From assembly GCF_030463565.1 (NCBI RefSeq), contig NC_134675.1:18435862-18499861 (forward strand): a stretch of DNA of 64,000 nt. Reading direction: 5' to 3'. A model generated the notes under the pieces. It had not been told where the DNA came from. It saw only the letters and a list, made by a program, of their open reading frames with translations, and searched no databases. A program made the translations under genes and the position numbers. Shown piece by piece: positions 49,641-62,957 of the stretch. The number at the start of each line of letters is the position of its first letter. The first letter of the stretch is position 1. This DNA comes from Pelecanus crispus. Its lineage: Eukaryota; Chordata; Aves; Pelecaniformes; Pelecanidae.

Positions 49641-50394
49641 CCTCCTTCAGTGTAGCAAAATATGCATTACTTCACTACTACTCAAGGACCACATTTCATT
49701 AGTATAACAAGATCTACTGCTTAAAGGCAACATTTAGCAACTATCTTACAAAACCTTTAAAACTTCTTGTAATCTTTTCCTTTCGGAAAAAAACATTTCA
49801 GTTCTACTTTGTGGCATAAAATTGTCACAGTTTCTACAAGTTTAATGACTTTCCATTTAATTTTTTACCTCTCTATAGGCAAAAAAAAGTACTTTTTTCT
49901 TTTTTTCCCTGGAATGTCTAGTTCTTCTAAATGATGTCCCCTCAAAGAAACCCTGTTATTCGGGCCCAGGTGTGTTAGTTGAATTAGCGTGTGAAGTATA
50001 TATTGTTATGTGAAGGTAAAACATAATATGTGATGAGTTGTATCATGACAAGCTTGAAATAATTCCATGGAGCCTAGAGCAGACTAGGAGATAAAGTGAA
50101 TTCTAGTGCACTTAAAGTTTGAACAAATTATGTTTGTTTTACATAAAAAAAAAAAAGCACGTATGGTGAACAAAGATCTGTTAGGCCCTCAAAAACTCCC
50201 ATGTGAAACTTCACCTTGGCCTTTGTGAGTATGCCTTGTAATAATTTGTTTATATGATCTCATACTTGATTCTGAATCTTCTGTGCTTAATTTAATTTTA
50301 TTGAAATATTTTGTAGTTTGCTAGTAGGGTAGTAGGGTAGAGCACAAAGTTTTATAGTTGCTGAAATCCTATATTTGGAAAAACAGTATGCTAC
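49641..50394. other. Unassigned stretch
   Basis: AT-rich, with short A tracts near 49880 and 50146. Nothing else seen. Confidence 0.45.
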
Positions 50395-50989
50395 TGTATT
50401 GGGTGTGGCTGAGATGGAGTTAATCTTCCCCATAGCAGCCCTCATAGTGCTGTGCTTTGTATTGGTAGCTAGAAAGGTGTTGGTAACACACCAGTGTTTT
50501 GGCTACTGCTGAGCAGTGCTCCCACAGCATCAAGGCTGTCTCTCCAACATTTTCCCCCCTCACCAGTAGGCTGGGGGTGGGCAAGATCTTGGGAGGGGAC
50601 ATGGCCAGGACAGCTGACCCAAACTGACCAAAGGGATATTCCATACCATATGATGTTGGCTCAGCAATAAAAGCTAAGAGAAAGGAGGAGGAAGGGGGGA
50701 ATTTGTTATTCGTTATTTACATTTGTCTTCCGGAGCAACCGCGACGCACCAAAGCCCTGCTTCCCAGGAAGTGGCTGGGCATCGCCTGCTGATGGGAAGT
50801 AGAGAATAAAATCTTTGTTTTCCTTTTGCTTCCGCACGTGGCCTTTGCTTTTGCTTTTTATTAAACTGCCTTTGTCTTGACCCACGAGGGTTTTTTCCAT
50901 CTCATTTTCTCCCCGCCTGTCCTGCTGAGGAGGGGAGTGATAGAGTGGCTCGGTGGCACCTGGCGTCCAGCCAAGGTCAACCCACCACA
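50395..50989 (+). mobile_element. LTR-J solo copy with GCTAC duplication
   Basis: A complete 595-base LTR, TGTATTGGGTGTGG to AACCCACCACA, flanked by perfect 5-bp repeats GCTAC at 50390-50394 and 50990-50994. It has AATAAAAGC near 50666. It is the full-length reference for the truncated LTR at 35746. Confidence 0.93.
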
Positions 50990-50994
50990 GCTAC

Positions 50995-51549
50995 CCACAC
51001 ATGTTGAAATGTTTGCATGGAAAAGGAAGAGGAGATAAAATTTGTACATTGTCTAGATACTGTAGTGATTGATACTGTTTGTTGGGGGGGGGGCTGCTAT
51101 TTTGTATCATGAGCATACAGTATGTGTGCTTATAACACTTCTGTAATCTGTTTGTATTGCAGCAAATGATAGTGTAAAAGAAATACCTGCATTTGCACAA
51201 AAAATAAAGACCCATTTTTTTTAATATGTTTGTAGGCTACCAAAGCTTTGCAGACAATATGGATGTGTGTGTATATAGAAAAGTACAATTTAGAGAAAGC
51301 AGGAATTTTCAGTTACTTTGTGTTGACACGGTGTGAAAAATTGCCACTTAAAGGGGAATATTCTTTTGAGATTTACAGATGCCTTGGAAAAATTATTAAA
51401 TATCCAAGCACCTTCGTAGTAGTTAAGATATTTGGATAGAATTTCTGTAGCCACGGTTTTTAAAAAATCAAGCCTGAATTTCCTTAGCGTAATTCTCATT
51501 TGCTTAGTAAATATAATCTTCCTCTGGAAGTAGAATTTTCAAAATTAAA
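50995..51549. other. Unassigned stretch
   Basis: AT-rich, with a G run near 51085-51093. No gene recognised. Confidence 0.4.
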
Positions 51550-51631
51550 ATGGAACTGTTTCATTATATCTACACTGCTCTTGTGAGACCCCACCTGGAG
51601 TACTGCATCCAGCTCTGGGGGGTCCCCGGAG
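51550..51631 (+). mobile_element. Short CR1 ORF2 fragment
   Basis: It encodes [17 protein letters not shown], a signature of the C-terminal part of CR1 ORF2. It is only about 80 bases long and is not continuous with the CR1 at 52035. Confidence 0.8.
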
Positions 51632-52027
51632 CATCAAGAAAAAGAAGAAATCTTGAAGGAGAAAGAGAACTCAGAAAAAATGCTCAAGAAAATGTCTTTG
51701 GCGTGAAGAAGCTCAGAAGCAAAAAGCAGAAGAAATGAAAAGACCACAAGCAGGAATTGAAGCATGGAGAAAACGGAAAGCAATAGCATTTGTAATGTGA
51801 TAAGCATCATGACTAAAAGTAGAGGAAGAGAAGGAGAAAAAGCAACAGAAACACCAGCACAAATGCCATGTGAAGTTAGTGTTGGAAGTGTATACCTTGC
51901 AGAAGAAAGAAACGGAGGAACTTGAAAAGCTTGAAAAGGAGAAGAGAGAGGATGCTGAAAAGGAGGAAAGTATTAAGTTTCAAGAGCAAGTGCATAATTA
52001 CCTCTCAATTCATGCATATATTTGTGT
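51632..52027 (+). pseudogene. Decayed Lys/Glu-rich coiled-coil coding fragment, possibly CCDC112-derived
   Basis: Three pieces in shifting frames look like one coiled-coil protein: EEILKEKENSEKMLKK (about 51645-51705), EAQKQKAEEMKRPQAGIEAW (about 51708-51767) and VYTLQKKETEELEKLEKEKR (about 51889-51948). The last frame runs on through EDAEKEESIKFQEQV and stays open to 52036. Stops and frameshifts separate the pieces, so it is not a working gene. No introns are evident inside it, so it is either exons close together or a processed copy. In vertebrates CCDC112, a coiled-coil protein, lies directly upstream of PGGT1B on the same strand, which is the position here. The identity is inferred from composition and neighbourhood only. 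Confidence 0.4.
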
Positions 52028-52034
52028 TAAATTG

Positions 52035-53385
52035 TGACCCGCCTGGTGGATGAAGGAAAGGCTGTGGATGTCATCTACCTGGACTTCAGCAAAGCCTTTG
52101 ACACAGTCTCCCATAGCATTCTCCTTGGGAAGCTGGCAGCTCATGGCTTGGACGGGCGTACCCTTTGCTGGGTAAAAAACTGGTTGGGTGGCCGAGACCA
52201 GAGAGTAGTGGTGAATGCAGTTAAGTCCAGTTGGCAGCCGGTCACGAGCGGTGTTCCCCAGGGCTCTGTTTTGGGGCCAGCCTTGTTCAATATCTTTATC
52301 GATGATCTGGATGAGGGGATTGAGTGCGCCCTCAGTAAGTTTGCAGATGACACCAAACTGGGTGGGAGTGTCGATCTGCTGGAGGGTAGGATGGCCCTGC
52401 AGAGGGACCTGGACAGACTGGACCGATGGGCCGAGGCCGACTGTATGAGGTTTAACAAGGCCAAGTGCCGGGTCCTGCACTTTGGTCACAATAACCCCAT
52501 GCAATGCTATAGGCTTGGGGAAGAGTGGCTGGAAAGCTGCCTGGCCGAAAAGGACCTGGGGGTGCTGGTTGACAGCCGGCTGAACATGAGCCAGCAGTGT
52601 GCCCAGGCGGCCAAGGCGGCCAACAGCATCCTGGCTTGTGTCAGGAATAGTGTGGCCAGCAGGAGCAGGGAGGTGATTGTCCCCCCGTACTCAGCGCTGG
52701 TGAGGCCTCACCTGGAATACTGTGTCCATTTTTGGGCCCCTCAGTACAAGAAGGACATTGAGGTGCTGGAGCGTGTCCAGAGAAGGGCAACGAAGCTGGT
52801 GAAGGGTCTGGAGCACAGGCCTTATGAGGAGCGGCTGAGGGAACTGGGGTTGTTTAGGCTGGAGAAGAGGAGGCTGAGGGGAGACCTTATCGCTCTCTAC
52901 AACTACCTGAAAGGAGGTTGTAGCGAGGTGGGTGTTGGTCTCTTCTCCCAAGTAGCTAGCGATAGGACAAGAGGAAATGGGCTGAAGCTGCGCCAGGGGA
53001 GGTTTAGCTTGGATATTAGGAAAAATTTCTTCACGGAAAGGGTAGTCAAGCATTGGAACAGGCTGCCCAGAGAGGTGGTGGAGTCACCATCCCTGGAAGT
53101 GTTCAAAAAACAGGTAGATGTGGCACTTTGGGACATGGTTTAGAGGGCATGGTGGTGTTGGGTTGATGATTGGACTGATGATCTGAGAGATCCTTTCCAA
53201 TCGTAATGATTCCTAGTTTTTACTTTCATTACAAATGATCCAGCCACCAAGCCAGGAGGCGTGGAGTTGCTACTCTACCCTTAATTGGTTTAGTGGTGGA
53301 CTTGGTAATGTTAGGTTAATGGTTGGACTGGATGATCTTAAAGGTCTTTTCCAACCTAAACGATTCTATGATTCTATGATTCTAA
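52035..53385 (+). mobile_element. CR1 LINE 3' part, plus strand, intact frame
   Basis: It starts abruptly within RT ([20 protein letters not shown]) and stays open for 369 codons to 53143. Visible motifs are [30 protein letters not shown] with both catalytic Asp, [26 protein letters not shown] and [12 protein letters not shown]. The 3' UTR ends in ATGATTCTATGATTCT. It lacks the endonuclease and cannot move alone, but the undisturbed frame suggests a recent insertion. Confidence 0.95.
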
Positions 53386-54263
53386 ATTTACCTGCTTCCT
53401 CCTGTAATGTAATCTTATAAATATTTTTAAAATCCTTAATACCCTGGTTTTACTCACTTAAATCTATTTTGGATTCACTATGAATAACAATATCTATATC
53501 CAAGGAAGTGTATGAAACTTTATTCTAGACAAAGATGTTGCTTTTCTTCCCTATCTAAATTCTGTGCGTTTATTCAAGCCCATGTTTCCTTCTAAATATA
53601 GTGGTGTTTTTGTTTACTTCAGTGTGAAAACAGTTTGGGAAAAACACCTTAGGATGTAGTATTCTTCATGCTAAAGAAAAAGTTAAGAGACCTGATTGCT
53701 GTATGCAGATATGTAAGTAATAAAAGCAAGCAGTTGCTGCCCCTCTTAATTCCATGGAATAAAAGCTTCTGCTGTTTCCTGTGGTAGTGTGGGCAAAACC
53801 ACTTTTTTTCTATAGGCATCTGCCTATCATTTTTACAGGATGATGATTTCCTTGCATATGAAGTGGCCAACTGTCTTCAGGAGTTTTCACAAAATTTGCT
53901 CGATCCAATGACATATATTACCTTTGTATTTTGTGAGTGTTGTATTTGAACTGTCTTTTGTTACATTATTAGTGTTTTCATCATGACATATTTCAGTTTG
54001 TATTAAAAGTTCTTCACTGTGATCAGCTTTTTTTTATACTCCTCCTTGAATTTCTGATTGGTATACGAGAAACAGTAACCCTGATTTTATTTGCTCCTAT
54101 TAACCCTTATGAACGTCGATGCAAGTCTTGTATGCAATTTGCTACACAGTAACTTATTTCCTGAGACACGAATAATTATTTCAAGTTACTGGATTTACCT
54201 GCAGGATATCACCAGCTGTAATAAAGCAATATGTAGTCATTTTACCTAATAGTATGTCGGGCA
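53386..54263. other. Unassigned DNA upstream of PGGT1B exon 1
   Basis: Unique-looking AT-rich sequence. One exon-like run follows a TTTTTACAG at 53833-53841 (DDDFLAYEVANCLQEF...) and ends in a stop near 53950. I do not recognise it. Confidence 0.45.
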
Positions 54264-56224
<1,961 letters not shown>

Positions 56225-56425
56225 AGACCAGATTACAAGTTCTTCACCATGAGAGCAATTAATCACTGGAATAGGTTGCCCAGAGAAATGGTGGAGTCTC
56301 CCTTAAAGACTTGGCTGAATGGGGCCCTGGGTAACCTAATTTAAGGCCCTGCTTTCAACAGATGATGGGACCAGGTGATCTCCAGAGGTCCCTGCCAGCC
56401 TAGACATTTCTATTCCATAATTTAC
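56225..56425 (+). mobile_element. Old CR1 3' fragment
   Basis: It shares the CR1 end pattern (AATCACTGGAATAGGTTGCC, GGTGGAGTCTCCC, GGTGATCTCCAGAGGTCCC) in diverged form, without an open frame. Confidence 0.75.
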
Positions 56426-56999
56426 ATTACCAAGCTGTCACAGTTTGCCACTGAGCTAAAGCAGAGGCTCTAGTTCACGTGGCATCTTCCCTAATCTTAT
56501 TGAATAATGCTAATAATAATACTAATTGTTTTCATGTCTCTTTTGAAATTAATGACCTATCTGAGCTTAAATTTAATGTGTGGTCATAGTAGCCATGATA
56601 CATTAAATAATTGGTGCCCAGTGAATTGTATACAATGGTTGTGCAACACTGAAAAAACCCTAAGTTTTCTGAAAATTGGAACCATCGTTTTGAAGCGATT
56701 TCAGGACTCCTTAATTTTTGGCCAATTGGCATAGTCAAATTTAAATCTTCAATTAGAATAAAACTCATGGTCATCTAAATTCATGCATTTGTTTAAGTCA
56801 TGACATTTTTACTTGCCCAGAGATTCTTGAGTTATAATATACTGATTTTTAGATCAATGTTCTGCAGATATACATATGTGTCTGTTAACAAATTCTAAGC
56901 AGGTGATTGTACCACAGAAGTGTCACCCCTACTTTGACCTTGAGGGTACAAAGTTGGCCTTTTTGACAAGTTCAAGGTCACTGAGTTCAGCAAACCTCC

Positions 57000-57449
57000 T
57001 GACCTGGTAGTTAGCGTCCCAAGTAGTTAGCGATAGGACGAGAGGAAATGGCCTCAAGCTGTACCAGGGGAGATTTAGATTGGATATTGGGAAAAATTTC
57101 TTCACGGAAAGGGTAGTCAAGCATTGGAACAGGCTGCCCAGAGAGGTGGTGGAGTCACCATCCCTGGAAGTGTTCAAAAAACAGGTAGATGTGGCACTTT
57201 GGGACATGGTTTAGAGGGCATGGTGGTGTTGGGTTGATGATTGGACTGATGATCTGAGAGATCCTTTCCAATCGTAATGATTCCTAGTTTTTACTTTCAT
57301 TACAAATGATCCAGCCACCAAGCCAGGAGGCGTGGAGTTGCTACTCTACCCTTAATTGGTTTAGTGGTGGACTTGGTAATGTTAGGTTAATGGTTGGACT
57401 GGATGATCTTAAAGGTCTTTTCCAACCTAAACGATTCTATGATTCTATG
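57000..57449 (+). mobile_element. CR1 3' end, plus strand
   Basis: It carries the last codons of ORF2 and the 3' UTR ending GATTCTATGATTCTATG. From about 57094 to 57446 it appears identical to 53031-53383, while upstream bases differ. Confidence 0.92.
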
Positions 57450-57464
57450 GTATTGCTGCAGAAA

Positions 57465-60400
57465 GAAATCATAGAATCATGGAATGCTTTGGGTTGGAAG
57501 GGACCTTTAGAGGTCATCTAGCCCAACCCCCCTGCAGTGAGCAGGGACAGCTTTAACTAGATCAGGTTGCTCAGAGCCCCATCCAAGCTGACCTTGGATG
57601 TTGCCAGGGATGGGGCATCTACCACCTCTCTGCGCAACCTGTTCCAGTGCTTCACCACCCTCATTGTAAAAAACTTCTTTCTAATGTCTAGTCTAAATCT
57701 ATTCTTCTTTAGTTTAAATCCGTTATTCCTTGTCCTGTCACAACAGGCCTTGTTAAAAAGATTCTCCCCATCTTTCCTGTAGGCCCCCTTTAAGTACTGG
57801 AAGGTCGCAATAAGGTCTCCTCGCAGCCTTCTCTTCTCCAGGCTGAACAACCCCAACTCTCTCAGCCTGTTCTCGTAGGACAGGTGCTCCAGCCCTCGGA
57901 TCATTTTTGTGGCCCTCCTCTGGACCCGCTCCAGCAGGTCCATGTCCTTCTTGTGCTGAGGGCCCCAGAGCTGGACGCAGTACTCCAGGTGAGGTCTCAC
58001 CAGAGCAGAGTAGAGGGGCAGAATCACCTCCCTCGACCTGCTGGCCACGCTCCTTTTGATGCAGCCCAGGATACAGTTGGCTTTCTGGGCTGCAAGGGCA
58101 CATTGCCGGCTCATGTCCAGCTTTTCATCCACCAGTACCCCCAAGTCCTTCTCCGCAGGTCTGCTCTCAATCTCTTCATCCCCCAGCCTGTACTGATACC
58201 GGGGGTTGCCCCGTCCCAGGTGCAGGACCTTGCACTTGGCCTTGCTGAACCTCATGATGTTCACACAGGCCCACCTCTCCAGCTTGTCCAGGTCCCTCTG
58301 GATGACATCTCGTCCCTCAGGTGTGTCAACCGCACCACTCAGCTTGGTGTCAGCTGCAAACTTGCTGAGGGTGCACTCGATCCCACTATGTCATTGATGA
58401 AGATGTTAAACAGCACCAATCCCAGTACGGACCCCCGAGGGACCCCACTTGTCACCGGTCTCCATGTGGACATCGAGCCATTGACCACAACCCTCTGGAT
58501 ACGACCATCCAGCCAATTCCTTATCCATCGAACAGTCCACCCATCAAACCCATATCTCCCCAATTTAGAGAGAAGGATGTTGTGGGGGACTGTGTCGAAC
58601 GCTTTACAGAAGTCCAAGTAGATGACATCCATTGCTTTTCCCTTGTCCACTGATGCAGTCACTCCTTCATAGAAAGCCACTAGGTTGGTCAGGCAGGACT
58701 TGCCCTTGGTGAATCCGTGCTGGCTGTCTTGAATCACCTCCCTGTCCTCCATGTGCTTGAGCATAGCTTCTAGGAGAATCTGTTCCATGATCTTCCCAGG
58801 CACAGAGGTGAGGCTGACAGGTCGGTAGTTCCCAGGGTCCTCCTTTCTTCCCTTTTTAAAAATGGGCACAACATTCCCCTTCTTCCAGTCAGCAGGGACT
58901 TCACCGGAGTGCCATGACTTTTCAAATATCATGGAGAGTGGCTTGGCAACTACATCAGCCAATTCCCTCAGGACTCTGGGATGCATCTCATCAGGTCCCA
59001 TAGACTTGTGTACATTGAGGTTCCTCAGGTGGTCTCGAACCTGATCTTCCCTCACAGTGGGAGGGGCTCTACCCCCCTGGTCCCCATCTTTTGGTCCATC
59101 GATTCGGGAGGGGTGAGGAGAGAGGTTGCCGGTGAAGACCAAGGCAAAGAAGTTGTTGAGTACCTCAGCCGTCTCCTCGTCTGTTGATACTAGGTCGGCA
59201 TTCTTGTTCATCAGGGACGGTACGCTTTCTTTAACCTTCCTTTTCTGGTTGATATACCTGTAGAAGCCCTTCTTGTTATTGTTTACGTCCCTTGCCAAAT
59301 TCAGCTCCATCCTCGCCTTGGCCTTCCTGACCCCCTCCCTACACAACCGGGCAGCTTCCCTGTATTCCCCCCAGGACACCTGTCCCTGCTTCCACCGCCT
59401 GTGCAGTTCCCTCTTACTCTTTAGGTTGACCAGCATGTCTCGACTCAGCCATGCCTGTCTCTTCCCTTCCTTGCCTGATTTCTTACACTTGGGGACTGAT
59501 ACCTCTTGTGCTCTATGGAAGGTGTCCTTAAAGATCTGCCAGCTCTGTTCCATTCCCCTGTCCCTGAGGATCGTTTCCCAGGGGGGCCTTCTGACTAATT
59601 CCTTGAAGAGCTGGAAGTTTGCTTTTCTAAAATTTAGGGTCCTGACTGCACTCCTCGCTTTTCCCATGTCCCTCAGGAGCGTGAACTCCACCAATGCGTG
59701 ATCACTGCAGCCCAAGCTGCCTCCAGTCTTGACATCACCGATGAGCTCACTTGCATTGGTGACCATCAGATCCAGTATCGCGTCCCCTCGGATAGGTGTG
59801 TCTATTACCTGGCTTAGGAAGTTGTCGTCTATGCATTCCAGGAATCTCCTGGATTGCCTACAGCTCACCGTGTTGCTTTTCCAGCAAATGTCGGGGTGGT
59901 TGAAGTCCCCCAGCAGGACGAGAGTCTGCAAGCGCGAAGCCTCCCGGAGCTGGAGGAAGAAGGCTTCGTCAGCAGGCTCCCCTTGATCAGGTGGCCTGTA
60001 GTAGACACCAACCACAAGGTTCCCTTTGTTGCCTCTGGTTCTGACTCTTACCCATAAGCTTTCGACCTGCTCGTGGCTATTCTTCAGGGACAGGTCTTCA
60101 CACTGTATTGATTTCTTTATGTAGAGTGCAACGCCTCTGCCCCTCCTTCCTCGCCTGTCCCTTCTGAAGAGCGTGTAGCCATCAATAGCCACATTCCAGT
60201 CGTGGGATTCGTCCCACCAGGTTTCGGTTATGGCAATCAGGTCGTAGCTTTCTAGTAGCACAGCAGCTTCCAGCTCCTCCTGTTTGTTCCCCATGCTGTG
60301 TGCATTCTTGTAGAGGCATTTCATCTGGGCTGTTGGCCGTGTCGCCTTCTTAGTGGAACATCCCTTGTTTCCCTTGGGGTGTTTCACGGAGGTTTCCTTG

Positions 60401-60745
60401 TGAGCTCTAACTATCTCAGGAGCCCCCGGCTCATCTCTGCCAGACTTCAACTGTGCTGCAGTGTCCCCATCATGCCTCTGCGCAATAGGTTGAGGGCTCA
60501 CAGTAGCACCCCGTCCCTCTAACCATTGCGTACCATTCCACAGCTTGTCACAGGCAAGCCTGAAGTGTTCCCCCTCCCCCTTCACATCTAGTTTAAAGCC
60601 CTGTCAATGAGCCCCGCAAGCTCATGTGCAAAGACCCTCTTTCCCGTTTGGGAAAGGTTGCTCCGATTTGTCGCCAGCAAGCCTGCTGTCATCCTTTTAT
60701 TCTTACCTCCCTTGTTCCTCCATTTCTGTGGTTCCATGGTGACCC
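57465..60745 (-). mobile_element. Nearly full-length CR1 LINE, minus strand
   Basis: The 3' end lies at 57465 (AATCATAGAATCATGGAAT). ORF2 runs from about 60600 leftward for over 740 codons, with endonuclease motifs ([58 protein letters not shown]) and RT motifs ([53 protein letters not shown]). One frameshift at about 58380 leads into the C-terminal frame (58264-57557). The catalytic block reads [12 protein letters not shown], with Ala for the first Asp seen as FADD in the CR1 at 52.3 kb. To the right is the end of ORF1 ([19 protein letters not shown]), whose stop overlaps the ORF2 start region. The element is truncated within ORF1, near 60745. Confidence 0.94.
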
Positions 60746-60782
60746 AGATTGGGGAACGCAACTAAATTACAGAGAAACTTGT

Positions 60783-60823
60783 AATAATAATAATAATGAT
60801 GATAATAATAATAATAATAAAAA
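60783..60823. repeat. TAA microsatellite
   Basis: About 13 units of ATA/TAA with GAT interruptions, followed by an A run. Confidence 0.9.
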
Positions 60824-60982
60824 AATTGTCAGTGAGATTGGTTTTGGTTCACTGCACTGCAGCAGAAACAACTGCATTTGTTGTAACAAGGCATGGTGGC
60901 AGAGGATGAAGGTTTTTTTCAACACAGTACTGGTCCATTCTAACTGTAATTTGTCAATCACTGAGGGAGTTGGTACAACTAT

Positions 60983-61211
60983 AACAACAGCTGTCCTGGC
61001 TGTGTTCCCTCACAACTTCTTACTTGCACTACTTGCTGGGGAGGGAAAAAGAGTGAGGAAAAAGAGAAAGTCTTGATGCTGTGCAAGTGCTGTTCAGCAA
61101 TAGCTAAAACATTGGGGTGTTGTCAACACTGTTTTAGCCACAAACCCAAAACACAGCACCATACAGGTTGCTATGAAGAAAGTTAAGTCCATCCCAACCA
61201 GACCCAATGCA
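60983..61211 (-). mobile_element. LTR-E fragment, minus strand
   Basis: It matches the U3 half of LTR-E (CTGTCCTGGCTGTGTTCC to CCAGACCCAATGCA). The promoter and U5 are missing. Confidence 0.78.
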
Positions 61212-61663
61212 GTCGTCTTTACTGAAATTATTGGTCCAAAGACCTCATGATTATTTTTATCTGTAGTTGCTGCATGCAACATCAGTGACAGTAGATTTTC
61301 AGTAATCTGGTCTTTAAAGTCTCATCACTATTAGTCATACTATGAGGTTTGGCAGGAGAATTCAACTCTCCTGGTCTCTTAAGTCTTTCAGATCGTGATA
61401 TTTCATGATGCTCTTTGTAGCATGATTATTCAGCTTCTAAAATCAGGCACTTGAAAAGGTTTTTGAATTCTGAGAAACTATAGTCTTTGTACTTGGCTGA
61501 AGATCAAGAGCTTTGAATCTGTCATCAGAAATGTCTTTATTTGCTTATCTTGGAGGGGACCTTAAGACTCAGGATATCTGTTATGTAAGCTTTCAGTAGG
61601 TCAATTAAAAAATAAATTTCAGATGTCAAACTTTGATGCTTGAATTCCTAAATTAATACTTGT
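61212..61663. other. Unassigned stretch
   Basis: Unique-looking AT-rich DNA between two LTR-E copies. Nothing recognised. Confidence 0.45.
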
Positions 61664-62254
61664 TGTTTTGAGTTAACCCTGGTAGGCAGCTAAGCCCTAC
61701 ACAACCGCTCACTCGTTCCCCCCCTCAGTGGGATGGGGAAGAGAAGCAGAAAGGCAAAAGTGCGAAAACTCAAGGATCGAGATAAAGACAGTTTAATATG
61801 GAAAGCAAAAGCTGTGCACGCAAGCAAAGCAAAATAAGGAATTAATTCACTACTTCCCATTGGCAGGCAGACGTTCAGCCATTTCCAGGAAAGCAGGGCT
61901 TCATCATGCGTAACGGTGACTTGGGAAGACAAATGCCGTAACTCCAAACATTCCCCCCTTCCTCCTTCTTCCACCAACTTTATATGCTGAGCATGACATC
62001 GTATGGTATGGGGTATCCCTTTGGTCAGTTGAGGTCAGCTATCCCAGCTGTATCCCCTCCCAACTTCTTGTGTACCCCCAGCCTACTCATTGGTGGGGTG
62101 GCGTGAGCAGCTGTTCTGCTGTTCTGTAAGCACTGCTCAGCAATAACAGAAATATCCATGTGTTATGAACACTGTTTTGGTCCCAAATTGAAAGCACAGC
62201 AACATACAGGCTGCTATGAAGAAAATTAACTCCCTCCCAGCCAGACCCAGTACA
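61664..62254 (-). mobile_element. LTR-E solo copy, minus strand
   Basis: A full-length LTR-E ending CCAGACCCAGTACA. On the minus strand a TATAAAGTTGG lies near 61983. It corresponds piece by piece to the split LTR-E at 3732-4868. No target-site duplication was found. Confidence 0.85.
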
Positions 62255-62383
62255 CACATGCAGTAACTATAGTTGTTGTAGAAGGCATGAAGAAAAGGTA
62301 CAGCAATAGTGATGCCAGACTTGGGGGTTGCATTAAAAAGGGCTGCTCTCTCTGAATTGTTCTATATGAAGTTTTTTAATTTC

Positions 62384-62957
62384 ATAGAATCATAGAATAG
62401 TTTGGGTTGGAAGGGACCTTTAGAGGTCATCTAGCCCAACCCCCCTGCAATAAGCAGGGACATCTTCAACTAGATCAGGTTGCTCAAAACCCCGTCCAAT
62501 CTGACCTTGAATGTTTCCAAGGATGGGGCATCTACCACCTCTCTGGGCAACCTGTTCCAGTGTTTCACCACCCTCACTGTAAAAAATTTCTTCCTTATAT
62601 CTAGTCTAAATCTACCCTCTTTTTGTTTAAAACCATTACCCCTTGTCCTATCGCAACAGGCCCTACTAAAAAGTCTGTCCCCATTTTTCTTATAAAGCCC
62701 CTTTAAGTACTGAAAGGCCGCAATAAGGTCTCCCTGCAGCCTTCTCTTCTCCAGTCTGAACAACCCCAACTCTTTCAGCCTTTCTTCATAGGAGAGGTGT
62801 TCCAGCCCTCTGACTGTTTTCATGGCCTTACCCTAGACCCACTCCAACAGGTCTATGTCTTTCTTGTGCTGGGGACCCCAGAGCTGGATGCAGTACTCCA
62901 GGTGGGGTCTGATGAGAGTGGAGTAGAGGGGGAGGATCACCTCCCTCGATCTGCTGG
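62384..62957 (-). mobile_element. CR1 3' part, minus strand
   Basis: The 3' end is at TCATAGAATCATAGAATAG. The C-terminal part of ORF2 ([35 protein letters not shown]) is open from 62823 to 62470. The subfamily resembles the CR1 at 57465. It is interrupted at 62957 by an LTR-A, and a short inverted piece of the same CR1 lies beyond it. Confidence 0.92.

Noticed and set aside
59273..60057. Plus-strand open stretches over the large CR1, and similar ones at 12253-13329 and 57884-58621
   Set aside because: They lie opposite a clearly coding ORF2 or gag with conserved motifs and show no domains of their own.
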